DNA of 64,000 nucleotides, from assembly GCA_031271905.1 (NCBI GenBank), contig JAISUT010000014.1:42973-106972 (forward strand), written 5' to 3'. The position numbers and the translations under genes were made by a program. Below the pieces are notes generated by a model. It made no database searches and had not been told where the DNA came from. It saw nothing but the letters and a program-made list of their open reading frames with translations. Source of the stretch: Acidobacteriota bacterium. Lineage in GTDB: Bacteria; Acidobacteriota; UBA6911. This document shows, one piece after another, positions 41,681 through 50,354 of the stretch (position 1 is its first letter; every line of letters starts with the position of its first letter).

Positions 41681-42352
41681 ATGACGACAACAACTCTAAA
41701 CGCCCCAACCACCACCCCGGCGATGGAAACGGCCGAGTCGGCATTGATCGCGCGGTGCATGTCACATGACCAGGACGCCTACGGCGAGTTGTTCGCCCGC
41801 TACAACCGCAAGATGTTCAACACGGCGTATCGCATCCTGGGCGAGGAATCCTCCGCAGAGGACGCCATGCAGGAGGCGATGCTGAACATCTACCGGGGGA
41901 TCAAGAGCTTTCGCGGCGATGCGAAGATATCCACCTGGATCAGCCGCATCACCATCAACGCCTGCCTGGGGATGTTGCGCAAGGGCAAGGGGGGCAAAGG
42001 GGCGTCGGGCAAGCAGTTCGTCGATCTGGACGACTCCACCGCGCGGGAGCTGCCCGCCGAGTTGACCCCGGAGAGCGACCCGCTGGAGCACGCCAAGCAC
42101 CAGGAGCTGAAATCGCTGGTGCGGGAGACCTTCAGCCGCATGTCGCACAAGCAGGGGCAGGTGGTGCGCATGCACGACTTGGAGGGGAACACCATCCAGG
42201 AGATCGCCGCCGTCATCCGCGTCCCGGTCGGGACGGTGAAATCGCGCCTTTTCTACGGGCGGCAGGAGTTCAAGGAGATCTTCGGCGCCCTGACGGGCCG
42301 AAGCCGCGCATCCATGCCCGCACTGTCGGCGATGCCCGCCTTGGTGCAATGA
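41681..42352 (+). CDS. ECF-type RNA polymerase sigma factor
   Basis: A 223-residue sigma-70-family factor with regions 2 and 4 only. Region 2: DAYGELFARYNRKMFNTAYRILG near 35 and AEDAMQEAMLNIYRGIKSF near 65, ending in WISRITINACLGMLRK. Region 4: MSHKQGQVVRMHDLEGNTIQEIA in outline and VPVGTVKSRLFYGRQEFK near 195. No anti-sigma gene follows; the next gene is recA on the other strand. Thr/Pro-rich N-terminal extension of about 20 residues. AAAGGA lies before the ATG at 41681. The sigma-54 promoter upstream means one sigma factor controls another. Confidence 0.92.
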   Translation: MTTTTLNAPTTTPAMETAESALIARCMSHDQDAYGELFARYNRKMFNTAYRILGEESSAEDAMQEAMLNIYRGIKSFRGDAKISTWISRITINACLGMLRKGKGGKGASGKQFVDLDDSTARELPAELTPESDPLEHAKHQELKSLVRETFSRMSHKQGQVVRMHDLEGNTIQEIAAVIRVPVGTVKSRLFYGRQEFKEIFGALTGRSRASMPALSAMPALVQ

Positions 42353-42650
42353 ACCCGGCGCGACGGCGAGGGGGGGCGGGACCGCAGGGCTGTCGTAGGG
42401 GGGGGGCGACGCCGCGACGGACAACGGACAACGGACAAAGGGCAAAGGGCACAACCGCGGACTGCGGCATTGGACGCCCCGGCCGCCGCGAAGGCGGGAG
42501 TGACGTCCGATGCCGCGAAACCTGTGAAACCCGCGAAGCGGCGCGGGTGCCTGCGCCCGCTCGCCACAGTTTCGCGGCATCGATGGCCTCAATTGCCCGA
42601 CTAAGGGAAACTACGGGGAAAGCGGGGCGGACAAGAAGGGGCGCCGCCGC

Positions 42651-43727
42651 CTATTGCGCCAAGGCAGGCCGCCCCTTCTCCGCGACCTTCTCCACCTTGT
42701 CCCCTTTATCCCCCTTGTCGGCGGCGCGATCGAGGTCGAGCATCTCGCGCAACTTCGCGTCGATCTCCGTGGCGGCGTCCGGGTGCTCGCGCAGGAACTG
42801 CTTGGCGTTGTCCCTGCCCTGCCCCATCCGCTCCCCCTTGTAGGCGAACCACGCGCCGCTCTTGTCCACCAGCTTCTTGTCCACCGCCTGATCCAGCAAG
42901 TCCCCTTCGTAGGAGATCCCCTGGTTGTAGATGATGTCGAACTCCGCCTCGCGGAACGGCGGCGCGACCTTGTTCTTGACGATCTTCACGCGCGTCCGGC
43001 TCCCGATGACCAGATCCCCTTCTTTGATGGAGGCGATGCGCCGGATATCGACACGGATGGACGAGTAGAACTTCAGCGCGCGCCCGCCCGTGGTGGTCTC
43101 GGGGTTGCCGAACATGATGCCGATCTTTTCGCGGATCTGGTTGATGAAGACCATGCAGGTGTTGCTCTTGGAGACGATGGCGGTCAGCTTGCGCAACGCC
43201 TGCGACATCAGGCGCGCCTGCAAGCCCGGCAGCGAGTCGCCCATGTCCCCCTCCAGCTCCGCCCTGGGCACCAGGGCGGCGACGGAGTCCACGACCAGGA
43301 TGTCGATGGCGCCGCTGCGCACCAAGACCTCGGCGATCTCCAACGCCTGCTCGCCGCTGTCGGGTTGCGAGACCAGCAGCTCGTCCGTGTTCACCCCCAG
43401 CTTCCGGGCGTAGCTCGCGTCCATCGCGTGCTCGGCGTCGATGAAGGCCGCCGCGCCGCCTTTCTTCTGCGCCTGCGCGATGGCGTGCAGGGCGATGGTC
43501 GTCTTGCCCCCCGACTCCGGCCCGTAGATCTCCACCACGCGCCCGCGCGGGAAGCCGCCCACGCCCAGCGCCGCATCAAAGGAGATGCAGCCGGTGGAAA
43601 TGGCCTGGATGCCCGTGGTGTCGGTGCGGTCCCCCAGCCGCATGATCGAGCCCTTGCCGAACTGTTTTTCGATTTGCGACAACGCCATGTCTATGGCTTT
43701 GTTCCTGTTGTTCCTTTCGTCCCCCAT
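42651..43727 (-). CDS. recA: RecA recombinase
   Basis: A 358-residue recombinase that forms filaments on single-stranded DNA and triggers LexA cleavage. Blocks: [19 protein letters not shown] near 12, Walker [10 protein letters not shown] near 68, [21 protein letters not shown] near 145, [22 protein letters not shown] near 195. The Walker A differs from the near-universal GPESSGKTT by Ser to Gly. The C-terminus is short, charged and Lys/Asp-rich. The ATG at 43727 (MGDERNN) has AAGGGG upstream. Confidence 0.97.
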   Translation of the reverse strand: MGDERNNRNKAIDMALSQIEKQFGKGSIMRLGDRTDTTGIQAISTGCISFDAALGVGGFPRGRVVEIYGPESGGKTTIALHAIAQAQKKGGAAAFIDAEHAMDASYARKLGVNTDELLVSQPDSGEQALEIAEVLVRSGAIDILVVDSVAALVPRAELEGDMGDSLPGLQARLMSQALRKLTAIVSKSNTCMVFINQIREKIGIMFGNPETTTGGRALKFYSSIRVDIRRIASIKEGDLVIGSRTRVKIVKNKVAPPFREAEFDIIYNQGISYEGDLLDQAVDKKLVDKSGAWFAYKGERMGQGRDNAKQFLREHPDAATEIDAKLREMLDLDRAADKGDKGDKVEKVAEKGRPALAQ

Positions 43728-44107
43728 CAGCACATCCCCTTCTCGAAATGCCCCCCGGCCGCCTCCAGACATCTGACGGCAAGAAACCCGGGTTGCTATA
43801 GTATCTAACTAAAGCCCCCCCGTTTTGGGCAAGTTTTTTTTCACTTTTTTTCGTTTTTCGTAAAAAATCCGGCGACGGTGCATGGAAAACGCGGGCGAAC
43901 CCCGGCAGCCCTGGCGACGACGGCTTGACCGGAATCCATTTTCGATTGAAAACATTAGACTTATATTCGGGGCGGGTCTCCGTGGAGGGAGGGGCGGAAC
44001 GACGCTGGCGCCGCGCCGCACCCGCCCGACGGCTTGCGGCGGGGCGGCGAACCCCGGCGGGCGAAGGGCGTGCGCCCTCCCGCCTGCGCCGGGGTGGCCG
44101 AATGCGG
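43728..44107. other. Intergenic region upstream of recA, no gene
   Basis: About 380 bases. The recA-proximal side has T/A runs (43833-43868) that on the recA strand include AGTGAAAAAAA, a string also present before lexA, and a GATACTATAG sequence that may be a -10 region. The other side is GC-rich and ends in the hairpin at 44052-44094. Confidence 0.45.
44052..44094 (-). terminator. Nested GC hairpin after the small exported protein gene
   Basis: Outer stem CCCCGGCG (44052-44059) with CGCCGGGG (44087-44094), inner stem AGGGC with GCCCT. It starts 14 bases after the stop codon of the minus-strand gene. No U-tract. Confidence 0.5.
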
Positions 44108-44473
44108 TTACTTGGCCTTTTTCAAGGTGAACTCCATCGGCTCGCCCATGCCCATGTCCATGCCGAGCTTGATCTCGTCGCCGGAGACGACGCCCGTGTA
44201 GGTCATCTTCATCTCTTGGCCGCCGAAATCGACCGCGACGACGAAGGAGATCTTGTCGCCGTCGATCTTCCCTTCCGAGATCGCGGTCTCCATCCCCTCC
44301 GGGCCGGTCGTGCCGGTCAGGGTGGCGCCGTCCGCCTTGAAGGTGTAATTGATGACCATCGGGTTGCCGTCCATGCCGGGCATCTCCGAAGTCCATGCGC
44401 CGTCGATGTCCGCGCCGAAGGCGAAACACCCCGCGAGCAGGAACAACGCCGCACCTAACACAAATTTCCTCAT
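44108..44473 (-). CDS. Small exported protein of unknown function
   Basis: A 121-residue protein with a signal peptide (MRKFVLGAALFLLAGCFAFGA; a lipobox-like LAGC lies inside it, so a lipoprotein is possible). The mature part is a small beta-rich domain: IDGAWTSEMPGMDGNPMVINY in short, FKADGATLTGTTGPEG, ISEGKIDGDKISFVV, MTYTGVVSGDEIKLGM, ending MEFTLKKAK. The pattern of alternating strands with repeated G-D-x-I resembles lipocalin-like small domains, by eye. Start ATG at 44473, with AGAGG nine bases upstream; another ATG three codons earlier is possible. Confidence 0.8.
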   Translation of the reverse strand: MRKFVLGAALFLLAGCFAFGADIDGAWTSEMPGMDGNPMVINYTFKADGATLTGTTGPEGMETAISEGKIDGDKISFVVAVDFGGQEMKMTYTGVVSGDEIKLGMDMGMGEPMEFTLKKAK

Positions 44474-44863
44474 AAACTCCATCCTCTCTTTTAAATTGAC
44501 TGGTGCGGCACGCGCCCTCCGCCTCCCCTCCGGGGAGCCGTCGCGCACCGTGCCGCGGCTAACGGTGAAATAATACGCCGCCGCGCCGCCCCATGTAACA
44601 GCCACATGCAACCTTTGCGGCCAAGGGGCCGATCGACCGGCGTTTGCTGCTGCGCGGCGGGCACGACGACCGCCACCACGGCGGCGGGGCGGCAGGCGCC
44701 GCCCGGGCGGAATCGCGGCGAAACCTCGGGCGCCCGAAGTGCGGCCCGAAGTGCCCGAAGTGCGGCCCGAAGTGCGGGCGGTTTTGCTTTCCGATTTCCC
44801 CGTTTCCGTAATAGAATCGTGCCGGTTTCCCAGTTCGTTGCGTAAACGCGGAGGTGACGGGGC
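44474..44863. other. Intergenic region with CCCGAAGTG repeats, no gene
   Basis: About 390 bases between divergent genes. It holds four CCCGAAGTG units (44733-44777). The rest is GC-rich with no promoter I can defend for either gene. Confidence 0.5.
44733..44777. repeat. Short CCCGAAGTG repeat array
   Basis: CCCGAAGTG occurs at 44733, 44745, 44754 and 44766, with spacings of 12, 9 and 12 bases. It shares the CCCGAA core with the arrays at 18970-19080 and 61523-61565. Confidence 0.8.
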
Positions 44864-46321
44864 ATGATTGGATATTACGGATCGTATGACGTGGTGGTCT
44901 GCGGCGGAGGCACGTCGGGCATACCGGCCGCCATCGCGGCGGCAAGGGCGGGGGCGAAGACGTTGCTCGTCGAAAGGGTCGGGCAGCTCGGCGGGCAGAT
45001 GAACTATTCGGGCCCCCCCGGATTCTCCTACGCCTATTTCTACAACGCGCGGCGGGAAAAGATCGTCGGCGGCTTCGGCGAGGAGACCTACCGGCGGCTT
45101 TTCGACGAGGGGCACGCCCTTCCCACGAAATTGCAACGATGGCGCAACTCCTATCAATTTTCGTATGTGGATCCAGACTGGTGGGGCTTGCTGGCGTACC
45201 AGATGATCCAGGAAAGCGGCGTCGAATTGATGTTGCACGCGCTGGTCACAGACGTCGTCAGGGAGGGCACCGCCGTGCGCGGCGTCCTGGCAGAGCATCC
45301 GTCCGGCCGCTCGATCGTGCTGGCCAAGGTGGTCATCGACTGCACCGGCGAGGGGGAGGTCTCCTTCCAGGCGGGGGCGGAGACGGAGATCATCGGCACC
45401 GACACGCTCGAGCCTGCGACGGTCGCCTTCACCGCCGACGGCGTCGATTGGGCGCGGTTCATGGACTACGTCCGCGACAACATCGACGAGTTCACCTTCG
45501 CGCACCTGTGCGAGGAGTATGACGGGCTCACCGAAGGCGAGATCAAGCAGATGGTGCGACAATGCGAGTCGATCGAGGAGATCGGCGAGATCATGGGCTT
45601 CCTGTCGTTGAAGGAGAAGGCGATCAAGACCGGCGAATGGCACAATTTCAGCGGCATCGGCTTTTTCATCCTCCCGCGCGAGGGGGGCGTCATCCAAGCC
45701 CATTTCCAGCACTCGTCGCAGGTCGGCTTCGCCGACTGCACCGACGTGCGCGACCTGACCCGCGTCGAGGTCGAGGCGCGCAACCAAGACGTGGTCGCGT
45801 GGAAGTTCTTCAAGAAGTACGTCCCGGGGTTCGAGAAGGCGTACATCACCCGCGTCTGCCCCGAGGCGCGCATCCGGGAGACGCGCCGGGTGATGGGCGA
45901 CTACGTCCTGACCGAGGACGACATCGCCGAGGCGAGGAAATTCGCCGACGTCATCGGCAAAAGCTCCTTCCCCGCCGGGGCGAAGCACGTCATCCCCGGC
46001 AATGAGGCGACGGTCAACGGCACGCTCACCCTCAGCAACGTCAACCGCTACCCCAAGGACGGCGGCTCCAACGACATCCCCTACCGCTGCCTGGTGGTGA
46101 AGGGGCTGGACAACCTGCTGGTGGCGGGCAAGGCGATCTCGACTACGCGCGGGGCGCACAACCGCTTCCTCCAGCAGACGCTCGTGACCGGGCAGGCGGC
46201 GGGGGTGGCGGCGGCGCTGTGCGCGAGGCGCGGACTCACCCCGAGGGAGCTGGAAGCGGACGTCTCCGAACTGCAACAGGTGTTGCGCGGGCAGGGGGCG
46301 ATCTTGGACGGGGTGCATTGA
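44864..46321 (+). CDS. FAD-dependent oxidoreductase
   Basis: A 485-residue flavoprotein of the FAD-dependent oxidoreductase group with a GxGxxG-type site. The N-terminus has YDVVVCGGGTSGIPAAIAAARAGAKTLLVER near residues 8-38; the second FAD contact is near VVIDCTGEGEV at 160; the C-terminal FAD loop is LLVAGKAISTTRGAHNRFLQQTLVTG near 420-445. No membrane segment or signal, so cytoplasmic. The substrate is unknown; relatives are often found in sugar or polyol catabolism clusters of environmental bacteria. GAGGTGA precedes the ATG. It is followed by repeat copy D. Confidence 0.88.
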   Translation: MIGYYGSYDVVVCGGGTSGIPAAIAAARAGAKTLLVERVGQLGGQMNYSGPPGFSYAYFYNARREKIVGGFGEETYRRLFDEGHALPTKLQRWRNSYQFSYVDPDWWGLLAYQMIQESGVELMLHALVTDVVREGTAVRGVLAEHPSGRSIVLAKVVIDCTGEGEVSFQAGAETEIIGTDTLEPATVAFTADGVDWARFMDYVRDNIDEFTFAHLCEEYDGLTEGEIKQMVRQCESIEEIGEIMGFLSLKEKAIKTGEWHNFSGIGFFILPREGGVIQAHFQHSSQVGFADCTDVRDLTRVEVEARNQDVVAWKFFKKYVPGFEKAYITRVCPEARIRETRRVMGDYVLTEDDIAEARKFADVIGKSSFPAGAKHVIPGNEATVNGTLTLSNVNRYPKDGGSNDIPYRCLVVKGLDNLLVAGKAISTTRGAHNRFLQQTLVTGQAAGVAAALCARRGLTPRELEADVSELQQVLRGQGAILDGVH

Positions 46322-46329
46322 CGGCTTCG

Positions 46330-46392
46330 GGGAGCCTCTAAAAACCCCGGACGCCGCGTTGCGCATTGTCTGCGAGTTTTTTAGAGGCTCCC
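46330..46392. repeat. Dispersed palindromic repeat, copy D
   Basis: Arms GGAGCCTCTAAAAACC and TTTTTTAGAGGCTCC, core CCCGGACGCCGCGTTGCGC then TTGTCTGCGAG. It lies between the FAD oxidoreductase stop and nikR, 72 bases before the nikR start. Confidence 0.85.
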
Positions 46393-46463
46393 TTTGGAGT
46401 GTCGCGGCCGGCATGTCGCGGCTCATATTGACCGCACCGCCCGGTTTCATCTATATTACCCGC

Positions 46464-46871
46464 ATGTCAACGTTGATACGAACCGGGATTTCGCTAGACC
46501 AGGACCTTCTCGAAAGATTCGACTTGGTCGTCCGTCAGAAAGGCTACGGCAGCCGCTCCGAGGCCATCCGCGACATGGTGCGGGATCATTTCGTCGCCGA
46601 CGACGTCGCCTCCAACAAGGTCGTCGTCGCCACCCTGACGCTGGTCTACGACCACCACCAGCCCAAGCTCTCCGAACAGTTGATTCGCGCCCAGCACGAC
46701 TACAAAGGCCAAGTGCTTGCCAGCACGCATGTCCACCTGGACCACCACAACTGCTTGGAAGTCATCATCCTCAAAGGCAAAGGGGGCGACGCGAAAAAAT
46801 TCGCGGACAAGCTCCTGAGTCTCAAAGGCGTCAAGCATGGGAAGTTGGTGATAACCAGCTCCTGCGACTAG
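46464..46871 (+). CDS. nikR: NikR nickel-responsive regulator
   Basis: A 135-residue repressor of the NikR family. N-terminal ribbon-helix-helix: RTGISLDQDLLERFDLVVRQ in short, then SRSEAIRDMVRDHF. C-terminal ACT-type domain with the square-planar nickel site: His in RAQHDYKG, then THVHLDHHNCLE giving H-x-H and Cys, matching His76, His87, His89 and Cys95 of E. coli NikR. The ATG at 46464 puts the family's usual start in place; the frame is open upstream through the repeat. The likely target is the converging metal-uptake operon at 46947-52442, whose promoter has a direct repeat. Confidence 0.95.
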   Translation: MSTLIRTGISLDQDLLERFDLVVRQKGYGSRSEAIRDMVRDHFVADDVASNKVVVATLTLVYDHHQPKLSEQLIRAQHDYKGQVLASTHVHLDHHNCLEVIILKGKGGDAKKFADKLLSLKGVKHGKLVITSSCD

Positions 46872-46946
46872 CCGCAGGGCGCATACGGGCGCATCTGCGT
46901 CGTTGCGCTTGGGCGTGGCTCCTCGACGTACCTCCGCGTCGTTGCT

Positions 46947-47654
46947 TTACGTTTTCGTCCCCAGGACGCAGTAGAAGCCCGCTTCGTCGATGAACGTCGC
47001 AATGCCGAGCGACGCCCGCGCGAACATCGCGCGCATCGCCCCCTCGTCCGGCAGATGGTCGTGCATCACGGCATGGCAGCCTGCGTGGTGGTGGCGAACC
47101 TCCTGCGACGAGATGAAGTGGGCGACCGCCAGCGTCCCGCCCGGCTTGAGCACCCGCGCCATCGCCTGTAGCGCCCCCTCCTTGTCGTGGAAGTGCGGGA
47201 AGCAGGAGAAGCAGAAGACCGCGTCGCACGAGCCGTCCGGTAAAAGCTTGCGGGGCGGATGGGCGGCGTCCGCGACGACGAAGCGCAGGTTCGCCGCCGG
47301 ATGCAATTTCCTGTTTTCTTCGATCATCTTCTCCGCGAAGTCCAGCTCGTAGAGCAAGCCCGACTCCGTGATGCGCGGCAGGATCTCCGGCACCAGCACG
47401 CCCGTGCCGCAGCCCGCGTCCAGCACCCGGTCTCCCGCCTTCAGCGGCACAAGCCCGAACAGGCGGTCGAAATCCTTCCGGTGCTTGTCGTAGTGCCCGG
47501 TCGCCTCGTCCTTGTACCATGAATCCATCCAGCTCCCGGCGCTGTCGTTGAAGAACTGCTTGCGCGTCCGGTCGGCTTCTTCCGGAGTCCTGTGCATGTT
47601 GTGCGTCGTTTCGTCCATAGTTCCATCCATCGTTTCATGCGTCGTTTCATCCAT
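46947..47654 (-). CDS. SAM-dependent methyltransferase, last gene of metal-uptake operon
   Basis: A 235-residue class I methyltransferase. SAM-binding loop VLDAGCGTGVLVPEIL near residue 80, acidic residue in YELDFAEKMIEENR near 105, VVADAAHPP near 130, motif IV region DAVFCFSCFPHFHDKEGAL near 150, post-I ALKPGG-type block ARVLKPGGTLAVAHFIS near 175. It starts inside the stop of the permease gene (TGATG), so it is translationally coupled to metal uptake. The first 22 residues contain a repeat (MDETTHETMDGTMDETTH), so the true start may be the later Met (MHRTPEEADR). Substrate unknown; similar genes accompany nickel/metallophore or tetrapyrrole transport. Confidence 0.85.
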   Translation of the reverse strand: MDETTHETMDGTMDETTHNMHRTPEEADRTRKQFFNDSAGSWMDSWYKDEATGHYDKHRKDFDRLFGLVPLKAGDRVLDAGCGTGVLVPEILPRITESGLLYELDFAEKMIEENRKLHPAANLRFVVADAAHPPRKLLPDGSCDAVFCFSCFPHFHDKEGALQAMARVLKPGGTLAVAHFISSQEVRHHHAGCHAVMHDHLPDEGAMRAMFARASLGIATFIDEAGFYCVLGTKT

Positions 47655-48511
47655 CAGGGCGTCTTCCTTTGCGCGCGCCGGCCGCGCCTCGGGCGTTTAG
47701 GTGAAAAGATGTAAGAGAGCGCGAAAATCGCCGTCGCCATCACGACGACGGAGGCGCCGGACGGAAGGTCGAAGACATACGACAGCACCAGACCCGAAAC
47801 GCAGGCGAGGACGCCCGCCGCCGCCGCCAAGCAGAAGAAATGTTTCAGGTCGTAGGTGAGTTGCAGCGCCGTCGCGCCGGGTTGCATCAAGAGGGCGAAG
47901 ATCAGCAGCCCGCCCACGGTCGAGAGGTTCGCCGACACCACCGCCCCGGTCAGGAAGAGGATGGCGTAGTAGACCAGGCGCTCCGGCACGCCGCAGGACG
48001 CCGCCAGCTTCCGGTGGAACAAGACCGCGCGCACCTCTTTGAAAAACAACACGAGGAAGAGCACCAGCACCGCCGTGACGACGGAAAGGACGGCGATGTC
48101 GCGGCGCGAGATCGACAGCAGGTTGCCCCACATCAGGTTCAGCGCCCCCGCCTTGGTCTGCGTCAGGATGCCCATGCCCAGAAACGCCGCCCCCATCAGG
48201 AAGGAGAAGAAGATGCCGAGCGCGTTTTCCGGAGACATGCTGACACGGTCGGAGAACGGCCCCAGCACCCCCGCGACCGCGATGCAGAGCAGGAAGCCGG
48301 AGACGACGGGGTTGAAGCCGAACAGGATGCCGAACACCGCCCCGGCGAAGGCGGCGTGGGACATGGAGACGCCGATGAGCGGCATCCGCATAAGAACTAT
48401 GAAAACGGACAGGAGCGAACAGCCCAGCCCGCACAGGACGCAGGCCAGGAGCGCCCTTTGGAGCGGCAGGAGCATGAACCCTTCCAGCAGCGATGCGACC
48501 GGTTCAACCAA
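47654..48511 (-). CDS. Metal ABC transporter permease (ZnuB family)
   Basis: A 285-residue membrane permease of the ABC-3 family for divalent metals. About eight to nine helices, with the family blocks ALLACVLCGLGCSLLSVFIVL near the start, GVSMSHAAFAGAVFGILFGF near 45, TGAVVSANLSTVGGLLIFALLMQPGATALQL near 195. It overlaps the ATPase gene upstream (8 bases) and the methyltransferase downstream. The metal could be zinc, manganese, iron or, given nikR next door, nickel. Confidence 0.92.
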   Translation of the reverse strand: MVEPVASLLEGFMLLPLQRALLACVLCGLGCSLLSVFIVLMRMPLIGVSMSHAAFAGAVFGILFGFNPVVSGFLLCIAVAGVLGPFSDRVSMSPENALGIFFSFLMGAAFLGMGILTQTKAGALNLMWGNLLSISRRDIAVLSVVTAVLVLFLVLFFKEVRAVLFHRKLAASCGVPERLVYYAILFLTGAVVSANLSTVGGLLIFALLMQPGATALQLTYDLKHFFCLAAAAGVLACVSGLVLSYVFDLPSGASVVVMATAIFALSYIFSPKRPRRGRRAQRKTP

Positions 48512-49340
48512 GGGAGACGAACCTCCTGCCGTTGCGCTCGAAGGTTTCGAGCGGATATTCGAAGAGGCGGCTCAGCATGTCGCCCGCCAGCGCCTGCGAG
48601 GTTGCGCCGTCGAAGGCGACCGCGCCGCGGTTCAGCAACACCGTGCGTTCCATGCACCGGGGCAGCAGGTTGAAGTCGTGCGTGACGAAGACGACCGTAA
48701 GCCGCTCTTTTTCATACAGGTCGCAGATCAAGTTCAAGACCTCCATCTGCACGGCGACGTCCAGGTTCGAGGTCGGTTCGTCCAACAGCAGGATTTCGGG
48801 GCGCTGCATGAGGGCGCGCGCGAGGGAGACCTTCTGCCGCTCGCCGCCGGAGAGGTGCCCCAAGGGGCGTTCGGCAAGGTGGCGGACGCGCAGCATCTCC
48901 ATCAAGTCCAGCGCCCGCCGCCGTTCGGATGCGCCGGGGGAGCGGAAAAGCCCCGTCCGCCCGTAGGCGCCTGTCAGCACGGCTTCCAAGGCGCGGATGG
49001 GGAAGGCGGGGTCGATCTCGAACGACTGCGGGATGTAGCCGACGCGCATCCGCTGGGCGCGCGACCGCCTCCAACCCGTGTCGCCGCCGAAGAGCCGCAA
49101 CGCGCCGGAGAATTTCTCGAACCCGGCGACCACGTTCAGGAGCGTGGTCTTGCCCGCGCCGTTCGGTCCGACGAGCCCGACGAACTCATGGCGCCGGAAC
49201 GCGAGGCTGACGTTGTCGAGGAGGACGCAGCCCGGCTTGCGCACGGACACGCCGTCGAGTTCGACCACGTCTTTTTCGCCTTCGTCAGCCATCTGCGGTT
49301 GCCCGTGTCCGTCTGCGGTTGAAAACTTGCGCGTAGCCAT
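48504..49340 (-). CDS. Metal ABC transporter ATPase (ZnuC family)
   Basis: A 278-residue ABC ATPase. Walker A GPNGAGKTTLLNVVAGF near 58, signature LGHLSGGERQKVSLARAL near 160, Walker B EILLLDEPTSNLD near 182, switch His in VFVTHDFNLL near 220. Its ATG directly follows the TGA of the binding-protein gene (TGAATG), so the genes are coupled; another possible start is the ATG at codon 17 (MADEGEKD). It powers the permease at 47654-48511. Confidence 0.93.
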   Translation of the reverse strand: MATRKFSTADGHGQPQMADEGEKDVVELDGVSVRKPGCVLLDNVSLAFRRHEFVGLVGPNGAGKTTLLNVVAGFEKFSGALRLFGGDTGWRRSRAQRMRVGYIPQSFEIDPAFPIRALEAVLTGAYGRTGLFRSPGASERRRALDLMEMLRVRHLAERPLGHLSGGERQKVSLARALMQRPEILLLDEPTSNLDVAVQMEVLNLICDLYEKERLTVVFVTHDFNLLPRCMERTVLLNRGAVAFDGATSQALAGDMLSRLFEYPLETFERNGRRFVSLG

Positions 49341-50219
49341 TCACCTCGTCTGGGTGATGGCGGCGCCGGGGGCGACGGCGGCGAGGATCGCCTCCACGTT
49401 GTCGCCCAGCGTCGCGATGTAGCCGTTCTCCATCGGGAAGTTCGCCAGCACCACATGGGGCACGTCGAGGGCTTCGGCGATCCCCTTGCCCGCGTCCGGC
49501 CCGGATTGCAGGTTGTCCACGATCAGGGCGACGCGTTCGGTTTTCCCCTTCGCGGCGAGGTTGGCGATTTCCTTCGCCGAGATGGATTCGGGGCGGTCGT
49601 ACTCGCCCGCAATGCGCAACCCCATCCATTCCAGCGGCTCGCGCAGCATGGACGAGGCGATGATCGGCATCCGCGCGATTCCGGCTTGCCGTATGCGGTC
49701 GCCCAAGGCTTCGTCGCCTGCCGCGACTTCGCGGACGGCCTGTTTCCGCCGCTCGGCGATCTGCGCGGCGTGTTCGGGGAAGCGGCGCGCGAATTCGCCC
49801 GACAGGAATTCCAGCCCGTCGATATAAGCGTCGGGAGTCATCCAGTTGCGCCCCCGCGACTGGACGGACAAGAGCTTGCCTTTGCCGGCTTCCGCGTCGA
49901 CATCGGCGCCGTCCATGAACGGCATGCCTTTGAAGGAGACGATCAGGTCGGCGGTCTTCACCTTGGCGACGTCCGAGAGCTTGAGGTCGTAGTGGCCGGG
50001 GCATTGCCCCGGCGGAAGGATCACGGAGACCTCGAACCGCTCCGGCGGCAGCAGCGACGCGCTCATCCCCGACAGGAGCGTGTCGGAGGCGACGACCTGC
50101 GTCTTGCCCCCCGCCTTTTGCGCCGGGGCTTGGCCCTGGCAACCGGAAAGGGCGCAGGACAGCGCCAAGGAGAGGAACTGGGCGAGTGCGCCCCAAAGTA
50201 ACACGGATTTTATTTTCAT
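49341..50219 (-). CDS. Metal-binding lipoprotein of ABC transporter (ZnuA-like, divergent)
   Basis: A 292-residue periplasmic binding protein of the ZnuA/TroA family, anchored as a lipoprotein (signal SLALSCALSGCQG). The family position normally reading PGADPHxYEP is here PPGQCPGHYDLKLSD, so one His remains and a Cys is added. Later blocks are GMPFMDGAD near 105 and MPIIASSMLREPLEWMGLRIAG near 190; the usual His-rich loop and the FHxAFxYF-type block are missing. Altered ligands suggest another metal than zinc, perhaps nickel, or a metal complex. It follows the TonB receptor gene after a hairpin (50278-50315). Confidence 0.82.
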   Translation of the reverse strand: MKIKSVLLWGALAQFLSLALSCALSGCQGQAPAQKAGGKTQVVASDTLLSGMSASLLPPERFEVSVILPPGQCPGHYDLKLSDVAKVKTADLIVSFKGMPFMDGADVDAEAGKGKLLSVQSRGRNWMTPDAYIDGLEFLSGEFARRFPEHAAQIAERRKQAVREVAAGDEALGDRIRQAGIARMPIIASSMLREPLEWMGLRIAGEYDRPESISAKEIANLAAKGKTERVALIVDNLQSGPDAGKGIAEALDVPHVVLANFPMENGYIATLGDNVEAILAAVAPGAAITQTR

Positions 50220-50277
50220 ATGCTCATCCAGAAGGGGGATACCAGCGGCCCACCTCCGAAAAGTGCAACGGGTGATT

Positions 50278-50315
50278 GCAACCCGGGGCATGCCGAACGC
50301 CGCGTCCCGGGTTGC
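50278..50315 (-). terminator. Hairpin between TonB receptor and binding-protein genes
   Basis: GCAACCCGGG (50278-50287) pairs perfectly with CCCGGGTTGC (50306-50315), loop 18 bases. It stands 40 bases after the receptor stop, inside the presumed operon, so it may partly stop transcription or protect the receptor mRNA. No U-tract. Confidence 0.5.
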
Positions 50316-50354
50316 CGCCCCCCCATCCCCACGTAAATCCCCGCGCGCCCGCGC

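Noticed and set aside
46359..46463. N-terminal extension of NikR through repeat copy D
   Set aside because: NikR family proteins start directly with the ribbon-helix-helix strand (RTGISLD), so the extension is an open frame through the repeat.
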